64,000 nt of DNA from positions 23,774,364 to 23,838,363 of the forward strand of contig CM073322.1 of the NCBI GenBank assembly GCA_037043015.1, read 5' to 3'. The translations under genes were made by a program, and so were the position numbers. This document shows positions 33,561 through 44,989 of the stretch, one piece after another. This stretch comes from Bryum argenteum (Eukaryota; Streptophyta; Bryopsida; Bryales; Bryaceae). Under the pieces are notes generated by a model, which searched no databases, had not been told where the DNA came from, and saw only the letters and a program-made list of their open reading frames with translations. The stretch's first letter is position 1, and each line of letters begins with the position of its first letter.

Positions 33561-33736
33561 GACTTTAAGAGTGATAACTCTTATGCCCCATGGTTAAACC
33601 CAAATTCTTTGAGTATTCTTGCAAGTTCACACAAAGATTCAATTTCTACCTTGAGTGTTGATTAGGAACTTATTCACAAATCACTCTGTAACAATGAATC
33701 TAGAAGAGAAAAATCTTTTGATCATTCAAGTATGCA

Positions 33737-34105
33737 GATAGATAGATAGATAGATAGAAACTTCGGTCCCTTTCTAAGGGGCCGGCATGAATGAAGTGTC
33801 CGTTCGTAATGCTAATATCCCGATGGCCACCGGACAAGGGGAAATTGGAACAATACTACTTCCCCCTCTTAAGGGTGGACACTGTAACTACGCTAGTTTC
33901 TAGCCTAGTTACTAATGCCTTGAAGATACTTGACATAGTATTCCCCCAAAGAGCTTTGAGGTACCCATACAACAAGGTCCAAAGACCCCCCACAATAGTT
34001 GGGTGGACTATAGCGGTGAGCACCACGCCGGCATGGGGAATGGAACCCACGACCTCCTCATTGGGGGCCTAAGCCCTAACCACCAAGCCAAGGCTTGTGG
34101 TGCCT
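33737..34105 (-). mobile_element. tRNA-derived SINE, copy 3 (full length)
   Basis: Minus orientation, 369 bp, with the 12-bp duplication TTCAAGTATGCA at 33725-33736 and 34106-34117. It is nearly identical in layout to copy 1, with the tRNA-like head at the right and the (TCTA)n tail at the left. High similarity between copies 1 and 3 suggests recent activity. Confidence 0.92.
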
Positions 34106-34117
34106 TTCAAGTATGCA

Positions 34118-36658
34118 CTCAAGAATCATTCGGCAGTTTAAACCAATACGAAGGTGATATGAAGGTGTTACTAAAATCACACCCATGTGAAACTTGGTTA
34201 TGTACTAGAAAACAGGCCTCCGGGCTTGGGAGTTGCCCTAAGACTGCTTCCGGTGCGGAATGTGCTGGGAGAGGTCCATTATCTTACATTAAATTGTAGA
34301 ATTGGCGGCTTCCTAGAGAATCGGCACTAAGGAAAAATCTCACAATTCTTATTTACCTCAACATCCAACAAAATGTGCCTATTTTGCATTTAGCTTTCTA
34401 AGAATTTGACTTAAAATTTATGAAAAACCTTTCAAAGTCAAGACGGCAATTTGAAACCTCATCCAACTAATTAGTAACTTGCCACCGACTCTCCTCATTC
34501 AGTGCCGCCACATGTAGACGCCATTCACTAACAAAATGTGTTTACTCCATGCCCTCGGCATAGAAACACAACCATTGTTTCCATGGAATGTCATTACTCC
34601 ACTTCTCCGCCATAGAAGGACAACCACTTACCATGGGTACATGAGGCATATGGCTAGGGGGCAATGGTAAGCTTGGGGTATCAATTTTTGGACACACTAA
34701 TAAGGTTATTTTTATTGAAAACCTCCAAAGTTTGTCTAATTTAGTCATTTTAATCAAGTAAAAAGACCCTAAAAAAGAAAATAAAATATCATGCACCTCA
34801 CTGAAATCAAAGTATATATGCCTATAGATTTTCTTTTAGATTTTTTATTTTTTTTGGATCCATTCATAGATGAGGGAAAAAGTGTTGAATTTGGGAATTT
34901 GCAGGCATTATAGTGCACAATGAATTAATTTTTTTATTATTAAATAAATTATTTTGTATTCTATACAAGAAGATGTAGGTCATATTCAAAAATTATATTA
35001 AAATAAAAATGGTTGATATTCCATTTGCTTGATTCTATGGATTATAGGTTATTGGGACATGACTTACTTTTTCAACTAAAAAATCAAATAAAATTACTTC
35101 AAAATATTTTTTTTAATTTTTAATTTTTTTTCTTGATACATTATAAGTATAGACAACTAAAACCACATCTAATGTAGTCTTATTGTATTACAATTTAAAA
35201 ATGGATATGTTTGTCACACCAGCATAGAGTGCAATTGTTCATTGGACAACCTTTTTGGGTACCCCAACCAGACCATCACCCTAGGCAATTTGCTTGGCTT
35301 GATGAGCATGCCGAGCCCCCAACATACAATCACATGGGGGCATGTCGCAAGCCATGATAGGTAAAAATATCCACTATTAAGTGAAAGGGGCATGGAGTGT
35401 GACTGCCCAATGAAGCTGCTCGGAAGCTCCGCTCTCTTTCTCTTCGCACATCGCACTAACGCACTCACTTCCGTAAAGTTGTGCGGAGACGGTTGGGATT
35501 CACACTTGTAAGCAAGTTTGTCTTATGAGACCTAATTCCTATTCAGATGTGAGACACAATTTAGATGAGATGTACATTTAAAACGTCTTCAATGTATTAG
35601 ATGTACATCTCATGTTTGACAAATTTGATGGAATTTTTTCTAATAAGACAACACTGGTTGCAAAGGGTGTTGATGAGCACCTGAATACCTTTATATTCGT
35701 TTTGTATCGCACATGATTGGATGCAAGAGCTAAGAAGTGGTAAACACACGGTAAAGAGACAACAATCCTATAGGAAAGGAGGACTCTCCGTCTGCCTTTG
35801 TTCAAGCCAACCCCGAAAGGTCAGAGGCGCAAATATGCCTTCACATGGCTCTGTTTGCCTCATGTGCACACACTAATTTTTACCCTGGAATGTGATTCTC
35901 CACTAACACCCGCTCAGAATCTTTTCAACATGGCGCATGTTTTATACCCATCACAGTGATTCTAGAACATACAGAACTTACTCCAGGTTCATTTTAGTGA
36001 GACTATCCCTCAAATTTTTTGGTAGCATCTCATTCCAAAAGTCTAAAAGCACGCAAATACCTCATCACGTCCAGGAAAATGAATACTTTCACAACATGTC
36101 ACTGTTAGGAAGGTGTTGGTCGCCCAAAAGGCAAGTTCACCAGTGAATGAAATACTTTCACAACATGTCACTGTTCGGAAGGTGGTGGTCGCTTCGTAGC
36201 AAGTTTACCAGTGACCAGAAAAGCCTGTTCTACACAACAATCAACTATATAATGTAATAAATATTAGAAAGGTCATGTACAATGGACAGGAATTTCAAAC
36301 TTTACGCTGGGGTCGGTTTAGACTTTGCGTACCGGCCGGTAAGCTACCAAGGAAGCAATCAACAAACTGACTCAAAGCTGAATTGTCCCTTTAATTGTGT
36401 CCCAAATCTTAAGGAAAAAGCCCAATTGTCTGTACTCATGTTTGGTTCATGAATTTGGGTCGAATCCAATAGCCCTCTCAGGTCATCAAATCGATGGACT
36501 GATATCCGGATTGTTCCGGGTATGCCCCGGGTACGACCAATGGAGCTTCAAGAAACCCTAGGGAGATCGCATCATGCTTCCGAATGCACACAGGAATCCA
36601 GAATTTCACCGTCATCACTAGAATTTTGCGTTTGAATTCTGCAATCGGTCTCACAGCC
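34118..36658. other. Long intergenic stretch, no supported gene
   Basis: AT-rich to about 35.2 kb, mixed later. ORFs of 60-85 codons show no motifs. An imperfect 70-bp tandem duplication at 36,077-36,214 is listed separately. The last few hundred bases are the promoter and leader of the COX7c-like gene. Confidence 0.45.
36077..36214. repeat. Tandem duplication of about 70 bp
   Basis: Two units, each with ATACTTTCACAACATGTCAC near its start and GCAAGTT-ACCAGTGA near its end; they differ mostly in the middle. Simple local duplication. Confidence 0.85.
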
Positions 36659-37665
36659 ATGGCAAGCTCCGTCGCTGCTTCTGCCGTCCGTCGCGTTGTT
36701 TCCAAGATCGCTGCGACTACCCCTGCTTCTGGTACGTTTCTGCAATTCGAATTCCTCTGCTCGATCTCTAGTACTAGAATTTCTGTCTAGTACTAGCTAA
36801 GCATCCAAACAATCGAGGGAGGCTCCACAGTTTGCGACCCTACTAATCTGGAACCACTAGTCTATCTCCTGCGTGGTATTCTTTGGACGTATCGCTCGGT
36901 TTGACTGTTTCCAGCGAGTTTTCTTTGTTTCTTGATCAATTTTAGGTTTCTACTGAGCGGTTACATATTTTAGTGGTAGCACCATCTTTAGGTTAAGTTC
37001 CTGCTTGTTACAGGCTTTTAGATTTAGTTTCTTCTAACAATTTATTACTCCTTCAATATTAAAGCCCGTCTAATTCTTTCCCGCGATGAGTTTATATTTG
37101 GTTCACGACATGGTGAGCATTCTAAGCCTATGGGTGAGGGCTTTGTGAGAGAGAGGGCGTATGACATCAGATCGTTTTTCATATTGGTAACAGTAGCATT
37201 GATCAGAGGCACCGCATGGGCATAGATTTCCTCAAGTCTTACCTGTTGAACACTTGTAAAACTTTCGTTGTGCGTTGACCTAATATACTAAGTCCGGTGC
37301 ACGATTCAGCTACCAAGGGTTGAATTCGTCTTGTGGCTCGGATGTTAAGTTTCGTTCCCATTGTAATAGACAATTGTAATAGGCGATGCAGTTCGTTACA
37401 ATGGCATGGACATTCAGAAATGACGTTGAGTGTTAACAGTAGTAGTTATGGGTTTTGTTATGCTGCAGGTGCTCGGCAGTTCCATGCAACGGGAGCGAAG
37501 AGGTACAGCAACGACTACATGCATGCGGAGCACATGTACGACATCACGAACATGAAGAACCGCAAGGTGAAGATGGCCCTCGGCACCTTCGGCGCTTTGG
37601 CCTTCGGCACCATGGTGCCCATCTGGGCCGTGCAGTTCCAAATGAAGAAGCAAGGTGGTCTTTAA
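36659..37665 (+). CDS. COX7c-like mitochondrial complex IV subunit, two exons
   Basis: Exon 1 is 36659-36731, the intron 36732-37468 (737 nt, GTACGT to TGCAG, phase 1), exon 2 is 37469-37665. The product is 89 residues. The N-terminus (MASSVAASAVRRVVSKIAA) is a typical mitochondrial targeting peptide. The mature part has AEHMYDITNMKNRKVKMALG, followed by one membrane helix (about FGALAFGTMVPIWAVQF) and a short basic end. This matches the small plant protein of the At1g72020 type, which I believe corresponds to COX7c in plant cytochrome c oxidase. It would sit in the inner mitochondrial membrane. The fold and position are clear; the exact subunit name is from memory. A 150-bp fragment of this gene lies upstream at 33.4 kb. 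Confidence 0.8.
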
Positions 37666-39586
37666 ACTTACCCTGCTTAGACATAGAATCGCCTCATTTT
37701 TTGACGGAAGTAGTGGATCGCTGCAGTTTAAATAATCAGGGTGGCTCTTGGGTATGCTGAGCTGATGAAAGCTAAGGCATGCTTATTCAACATGTCTTTC
37801 AATTCTATGAAGCTTTGGAATGGCCATGTTCCTAGTTCCTTTGTGTACGAGTCTCATTAGGTTGGTTAATGGCAAGTACGTGACATTACATGGATATATT
37901 TGCCTCATTCGTTGTAGTGAATGAGTTTTTATGCTATGATTGGATGAACTTATGAAATGTTTTAGTACGCTCTGAAATAGTGGATATTGTTTTCTTTGCA
38001 AATTGTAGAAAAGTACAAAAATGACAACTCCTATTGGTCTATCTTTTCACTTACTTTGCCCATGCACAAAAATTGGTTTACTTGAAATTAAGCCAATATT
38101 GAGCGCGTTACTCTAAAGGATATTATTGTTTTGTAATTGCATATGCACTTATATTTGTGTGGAGTGACTTCTAAGTTCAAAATAAAGCTATGACCTTCAC
38201 AATTTTAATGTGTGATAATGGCAACTTGGCACGAAACATGGATAGATTAGGGGATAGGTTATAGTTTTCAAGTGAGGTTTTAAGAGCACGACCATCCTTG
38301 TATGGAATTTGAAGCCTTAAAAACCATTGCTTGGCATTGTTTTTCACATGTAGAGTCTTGGTCTCAAATTATAGATTCCGACCTACGCACGCTAATGTGA
38401 TCTCGTTTCATTAATGAGACACATGTTTGTCATGTGAGCTCGTACATATGGGAACATGTAAAATCTTGATACCTGTAGAAAACGCCAATGCAATGAACGG
38501 GGAGAACGGGGAAGCACGCACTAAAAGCCGGATATCTACCCATCTCCTGTGATGAGGAGTCGGAATTATACCGATACGGTCATTCGTTTGCCGGATGAAA
38601 ACCCGGCTATTTGTCCATTGACTGGAATGAGACCGTTCACTCTTTGCAAGGGACGGAAATCATCCAATTATGGATTTGGGCTTGCCACTCGCAGTTGAGC
38701 AACTCCCAACGGCGCCTCTTGCAGCTTGCTCCCCTACTCGTTCTACTCGTTCAGCTTGCTCCTCTCCGGAAAATATGCTTCTACCACCTCTCCGCAACTC
38801 TCTTGTTCCGACCTAGACTCTCCTCCCGAATGCGCCTCTCGGCAAGCACACCATCAGTCGACCTTTAGCGCAGATATGCAAAGATATGCAAAGTTGATAT
38901 GCAAAGAGACAATTCGAGGAGCCGTTGGTTGAGAGATCATAAGAGTCTTTATAGCTTCCTGAAAGAGAATAATAGTCCCGAAAGGTCTCTTTCCTCGATG
39001 GGTGTCTGTTATTGATGATGTTTTTGAGTCTGATAGCATCTTATTGTTGCAGCTTCTTTTTGAAGCCCAGCAACAAGCACTACTCCTCCTTGCTGAGCTT
39101 GCAGGCCGGATAGCATCTCGTATTGTAGCTTGTTCTATCAGAGGAAGCATCCCTGGTGACAATCGGTTGTCCTCTTCCAAGGTACGCTCTACCCTTTTTT
39201 TTCCATTATCTAACTCTAGCTTACAGACTAAAATTTATGATAGTTTATCAATCTTTTGATGATACTCTGATTAGGAGTATAAGCCCTACGGGTGCTTTGA
39301 AAAGAGGGAACTAATTCGCGACATATTGAAGAATTACCGAGATCTTTAGGAGTCAATGTGCTATTCCTCTGGTGCAATTTTTTGGATTTTCTCATTGCAT
39401 GTACTTTGATGTGTTTGTGTGATTGATTGTTTCACATTCTTGTCATGCTTTTTAACATGTCACGCTATACTCCCGGTGTTGATTTCTGCTTTTCTTCATT
39501 GCATGTATTTGTGTGATTGATTGATTTTTTGTATTATTGTTTTTCTTTCTTTTTCTTCTTGCATTATTTAGATTGGTTGCATCATC
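37666..39586. other. Intergenic stretch with one weak exon-like ORF
   Basis: The 3' flank of the COX7c-like gene is followed by AT-rich DNA. At about 38950-39180 (plus), an open stretch (IDDVFESDSILLLQLLFEAQQQALLLLAEL in part) ends at a good donor-like AG|GTACGC. Its acidic, Leu-rich and Gln-rich start recalls transposase N-termini, and it may be a 5' piece of the hAT element next door or a relic of another. Not assigned. Confidence 0.35.
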
Positions 39587-41891
39587 ATGGCTATTGTTAC
39601 ATGTGTGCTTAGATTTGGTTCGTTTTGGTTTTCACTTCTTGTTATGGCTCTCATTTTCCCATTGGTTGCTAAAAAACAGAAAATCCTTAGTAATATGTTT
39701 TTTGGAGCTGAAATATCTGATGAGGAAAGGGAAATCTTCCCCTTAACCACATCACGTAGTATCAAAAAACCTGAAAATGCCATTGATGCTGCTAGGAGGG
39801 AATGGAAATATTCGTGGTACTTAGACTATGATTGGCTTGGATTTAATGCAACAATAGGTAGAGTATTTTGTAAAATTTGTAAAGAGAAAGGGGGGAGGTC
39901 CGTTTTTGCAAAGGCAGGGTCAGTTAATATAAAAGTTTTTGCTTTTAAAGACCATGGTAGGTCAGATGAGCATAAGAGTTTTGTATGGGCCATTCAATCT
40001 GGAGAAAAAGTTATGGTTAAAGCAATTGCGCAAGCTAATAGGACTTGTGATGAGGCAGTATTAAATCTTTTCAGAGTTGCCTATTACATAGGAAAAACAC
40101 CATTTCATTTAACAAATATCCTCCTTTATGTTAATTATTTGTTAGAGTGAAGGCAACCATAATTGAAAAACTTTACCATGACGAGAAAGCATGCGCAAAT
40201 ATGGTATTTTGTATTTCCAAAGTTATAAAAATAAAAGTACTTGATAGAGTCAAAAATGCAAGACTTTTTGGAATAATGATAGATGAATCCACTGACATTG
40301 CAGTAACTAGCGACTTGGTAGTTTTTGCTTCATTTTTTGAAGAAGGGTTACCGTTTCAGTGTTTTTAGGTCTTCTATTCATTGCTGATGGACACAAGGAT
40401 GTTGTAGTAATGTATGAAAGACTAAGAGATTATCTAGTCAAAGATTGCGGATTAGATTTTGAGAAATTTACTGGATTTGGATCTGATGGAGCAGCGACAA
40501 TGGTTGGGGGAAAAAATGGAATTTCTACAAGGTTAAAACAACATAATCCTTTTTTGACCGCCGTTCATTGTGTGGCACATAGAACTAATTTGGCAGCTTT
40601 AGAGGCTGCCAAGCATGATTCTTGCAAAGCGATTTCATGTTATGTTGACAAAGTATTAAACAGATCTGCTTTTGATTTTTAAAAAGTCTTGTCAAAGGAG
40701 AGTTAATTTACAAGCTTTCCAGAGTATACTCTTGGATGCTAAGAGATCATTAAAAAGATACCACAAAATAAGGTGGCTATCTAGGTGGCAAGCCGTTACT
40801 TCTTTATGTGATAGTTTAGAAAGTGTAATGACATATTTTCGTGTTGTGCCACATAAAAAAGATGATAAAGATGCCCCTTATTTGTATGAAAAGTTAACTA
40901 AGGTCATTTACAATGATTTATTGTTTATACTTTTTGACTGACATATTACACATGCTTTCTTTACTTTCAAGAGTCTTTCAATATAAGTTTGTTGATGTCA
41001 GTAGTATTGGATCAATTGTTAGGGCTGAAATTACACAAATTAGGATGTTGTTTATAGAAGAAAGGTCAGATTTGTATATTTGTATGTTTAAGGAGGATTG
41101 GGAATATCATTTAATCCCTGATTTTGGCCCTCAAGGAGGTTATTTAAACGCCTTTCATCTTCACATTAGAGGTAAGTGGTATTATAGTGTTGAAATGATT
41201 TGTGATAGAATTGGTTGTGATCTTGAAGAGGCTCTAGATTTTGAGAAAGCGTATGCTCAAGTTGTGATTGATGCTTTAGAAAGTAGATTTGAAGACAATG
41301 GAATCATGAATGCTTTCAAAGTTCTTAATCCTTGTAACATGCCATCAAAGTCTGTGGGATTGGGAAGCTAGGGTGTTACAGATTTAGAGGTTTTATGTTC
41401 TCATTATGGTAAGGAGCAAGACCTCAATGGTTAGAAATTCAGCCCTCTTATTAACCCTGATGCAGAAACGTGAATTTTTGTCATTCAAAATTTAAGCTAC
41501 AAGTGATTGGATGCAAAAGAATTTTAGAGATTTATGGAATATGATTTCTTGGCATTCTTCACTTCAAGTAAAGTATTCTAATCTTTTGATCTTAGCTGAA
41601 ATTGCAAGTGTGCAATGTGTTAGTACAGCTGCTTGTGAAAGAGCATTTTTTGTACAAAATTGTATAAAATCAAAATTCATAAATAGATTGAAGACACAAC
41701 ATTTGGAAAGTGCTATGCGTATTGCTCTAGAAGGACCTGAAGAAGGTTGCGATTCCCTTCTTTTAGATGCTATTGGACTTTGGAAAAGTACGACCAAGTT
41801 CAGGTATTTGTATTCTGACCCTGAGAAATATTTGATTGACAATGCAATTACTAGTGACATGCATGTTGATGTAGACATTCCTAACTATTGA
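39587..41891 (+). mobile_element. hAT-superfamily transposase, broken
   Basis: The plus-strand open stretches follow the order of a TTF-zinc-finger/DUF4371-type hAT transposase. A WLGFN-G-VFCKICK zinc-finger-like region lies at about 39,830-39,890. Next come LFGIMIDESTDIAV (first Asp region, 40,264-40,305) and FGSDGAATMVG with AVHCVAHRTNLA (second Asp and following region, 40,477-40,590). RWLSRWQAV follows, then the C-terminal dimerisation domain VSTAACERAFFVQN-IKSKFINRL (41,610-41,700). The reading frame is interrupted in about five places, so the copy is dead, but codons outside the breaks are well kept. Terminal repeats and the 8-bp duplication were not found. It resembles the ZNF862-like branch. 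Confidence 0.88.
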
Positions 41892-42114
41892 TATGTTTTC
41901 TAAATTTCATTGTATGTGGATGGGGAATCCTTTCAAGACTTTATTGCATATGGTCTTGAAAGGGTTGGGAATCCTTGGTACTAAACCGGTATAGGATTTT
42001 GTGAGGTTCAACTCCTCCCAAGGATCTTGGTCAGTCGAATGTTAGTTTTCTTGTTTTGGTTTCTTTTGGGTTAAAATTTAATATTTGAATGTCTTTTGGT
42101 GTTTCAAAGTGCTA

Positions 42115-42345
42115 TTATGGTGCTCAAAGGTGTTGTTTTTGTGATCAAATGTGTGTTTTTGTGTAGAAAAGTGTTGTTTTTGTGTTTGAAACTTGATGTT
42201 TTTATGTTGAAAGGTGTTGTTTTTGTGTTTTAAGGTGTTGTTTGGTATTGAAAGGTGCTGCTTTTGTGTTTAAAGGTGCTGATTTAGTGATCTAGTGTGT
42301 TGTTTTTGTGTTATAAGGTGTTGTTTTGGTCATTTAGGGTGATGT
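42115..42345. repeat. GGTGTTGTTTTTGTG minisatellite
   Basis: About nine imperfect units of 20-27 bp built on AAAGGTGTTGTTTTTGTGTT. It lies 220 bp after the hAT coding region. Confidence 0.8.
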
Positions 42346-42449
42346 TATAATTGATAGCTTCAATAGTAATAACACTTGGCATTATTTTGAATTTTTGTAT
42401 TGATTTTTTATTTACAAACCAAAGGAAATTTTACTATGCAGGATATTGA

Positions 42450-42560
42450 CCGAATGCTTTAAAAAATTTTAGGACAAAGAACCGATCAAGGAAAAAAAAT
42501 TTAGGACATTGACCGATCTAAAATAAAAAAATTTAGGACATAGCCTGCCAACTATGATCC
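42450..42560. repeat. Short tandem repeat around TTTAGGACA
   Basis: Three imperfect units of about 35-40 bp, each with TTTAGGACA followed by GACCGATC/AACCGATC and an A-rich run. Within the 3' flank of the hAT element; possibly a subterminal repeat. Confidence 0.5.
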
Positions 42561-42921
42561 TTGACCGAAGATTTCAAAAGACATAGGAAAAATACTGAAA
42601 TTTTCCAAACCCTCCCGGTTCAATGCGCCAATGCACTCTAGGCTACTCTATGTAAGTGACACAATTGTCCTAAGAGCATTTTTACTCCATAAGTCAAGAA
42701 TATACCCTTCCTTTGAAATTACCTAATTTTGGAAGTTTTAAAGAGTTACAGATTTGTGTAGACTACTTTCTAGATAAAGTTAAAGAAACCTAAGAAAGTT
42801 GATAGTGGGAGTTTTTAGTTGAGAGAATCTAAACTGGTTGTCATTTAATGATTATAGTCACAAATAGTAGCAAATCAGACAATGATTGGGAATTTAAAAT
42901 GTCTATGTTTTCTTTATTTAA

Positions 42922-43965
42922 TCCCTAACCGGGTCGAATGTGGAAAAACGACATTTGGATGACAGCACCAACTTTGACGAGCCATAAATTTTTCATCCAA
43001 AGTTAGTTTTGGATGTAATCACTTGATTGCGTCCCAAATCAACTACGGTTTGTGTGATAAAAAATGCAAACCCAAGTAAGGAAGTATGAATAAATGGCAT
43101 GCATTTTAGTGAAGGGAGCTCTTATTTATGAGTTTTCAAACATGGGGCATGTTTTGCCATTGGAAGGCAACTATGTGGAATCAAAAAGAATTTTTCATGA
43201 ATTTTTTTGCCACAATGATGTTCTTTGTATAAAGAGCAACAACTTCCTAGTAGGAAGATATTTGATCTTAATATTTTTGGTATTGAATCTGCAACCATGT
43301 TTCTATCTTGAAAGAAAGTGAATAAATGAATAATTTTGAGGAGCAATATTTCCTCCATCCACCGTTGGATTTTGACTTTATGTTTTTCGGATGGATTCCA
43401 ATTAGAGTTTAGTTTTAGAGGTAGAAACCTTGTAAAAATCAAAGATATATTGAAGATAAGGCATAGATTTGAGTGCAAAGGGTTGGGTCATGAACTATTT
43501 TCTTTTCTTAAGTTTTGGGGGTTTTCACCATTGCAAGGTCATTAAATGCGCAATGAAATTTATTCATGGATTCTCTTTGTTCAAGGGTATTATTAAGATG
43601 AAAGTAAACATCTTTGTAGTCGGTGGTCTTTTTTATTGCAATACGTCTATTGATAGCATTTTCACTTCAAAGTGAAAATGTTGAGATTTTGTGATGCTTT
43701 TTGAATTCTAATACGTTGTGATCTTGCAATCTATGAGGCCTCAGTGACTTAAAGTTTGGCCCACATGATGTCCTATATGTCTATCCCCTTGCCCGGTGGC
43801 CATCGGGATATTAGCATTACGAACGGACACTTCATTCACGCCAGCCCCTTAGAAAGGGACCGGAGTTTCTATCTATCTATCCTATATGTCTACTACAAGA
43901 TTGTATGGCTCGAAATCTAAATAGCTTACCTTTGTTTCCATTCATGACACTTTTTTTGAGAATGT
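42922..43965. mobile_element. TTAA-flanked DNA element D, host of SINE copy 4
   Basis: TTAA at 42918-42921 precedes TCCCTAACCGGGTC. Just inside are GGAAAAACGACATTTGGATG and GAGCCATAA, matching the right end of element A read in reverse. The body follows element A in inverse order to about 43,965, including a TTTTCACTTCAAAGTGAAAA palindrome. The far terminal repeat is eroded. A 5'-truncated SINE is inserted at 43,784, so the SINE is younger. Confidence 0.72.
43784..43879 (+). mobile_element. tRNA-derived SINE, copy 4 (5'-truncated)
   Basis: Only the last 96 bp are present (from CCGGTGGCCATCGGGATATT to the (TCTA)n tail), yet a perfect 13-bp duplication TCCTATATGTCTA flanks it (43771-43783 and 43880-43892). 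Truncation at the 5' end with intact duplication is the mark of incomplete target-primed reverse transcription. Confidence 0.92.
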
Positions 43966-44043
43966 TTTCTTTTCTCTACCAATGTGTCAAACCATTTAAA
44001 GGTTAAATACAAATTCTTTCAGCTAGCGAAGTAATTCAATTAA

Positions 44044-44090
44044 AACGCGCAATTAAACAATTATGCACCCGGCTATTTAAAAGTGCACTT
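44044..44090 (+). repeat. Left terminal inverted repeat of the 11.2-kb element
   Basis: 25-bp repeat next to TTAA, then 12 bp, then AAGTGCACTT (itself palindromic). Two mismatches to the right end. Confidence 0.75.
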
Positions 44091-44989
44091 GGGTACTACG
44101 ATGGCCATTTCTTGCAAAAATGGAATTTTTTATTTTTAAACTTGATTTTTTCTGGAAAAAAAGGTGTTTTGCAAAGAATGTTGCGTATTGTCAGAAGTGG
44201 TAATATAAAAAGACTTCTAATGGCATTGTGAACATATTTTTGGTATAAATCCATGTGAATAATACAAATATTTTTGTCCAGGGATATTTGAAATGCTTAG
44301 TATATGCTACAAATTGTGTAGATTATAGTTAATATATTTTTGGTGAGCAAAATGACGCGAGCACCAAACTGTTAATAAAAGTAGGCACCAAATTGTGCCA
44401 ATGGACATTTAATAAAAATATACTTCATATTGTACTTTGTATATATGTGGTAGAAAAGTATCTAAATACACATTCTTCTAAATGTATACCAAGTTATGTA
44501 TATAACTGATAATACAACTAAATTCAACCCATATGTTCATCGCAACAACACGTCTGAAAATAATCCTTGCGATCTTGTACTATCTAGTACGTATATACAC
44601 TTAGAAACACCATGTGTACACAAAACACATGGACTACATACTAATATCTAATGCGGCTTGCAAGCGGTCATCATCGATAGCTTGGGTTTGCATTGCGATA
44701 TATTCTAATATGTGGGCCTTCGCAGATTGGATAATGCAAATGTTGCTTGAAACCCGCACTCCAAAGACATTGCGGTTTCTCCCCGACTATGACTGCACAT
44801 GATTCTTTCCGGTTCGTCCGCCCCATGAAAAAATATACATGCCTCTTTCTCTATCCAATCGTGATTCTCCCGGATGGCTCCCACAATGAATCCAAACAGT
44901 TTGCATACCGTTGTAAAGAGGAACTCGGTCCGTCACCAACTCCCCCTCGAATGATTGGCCAATACCAACAAACTTTCATCTTGATTTTA

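Noticed and set aside
43784-43879. Reading this block as part of element D
   Set aside because: It matches the SINE tail exactly and is bounded by a 13-bp duplication, so it is a separate insertion.
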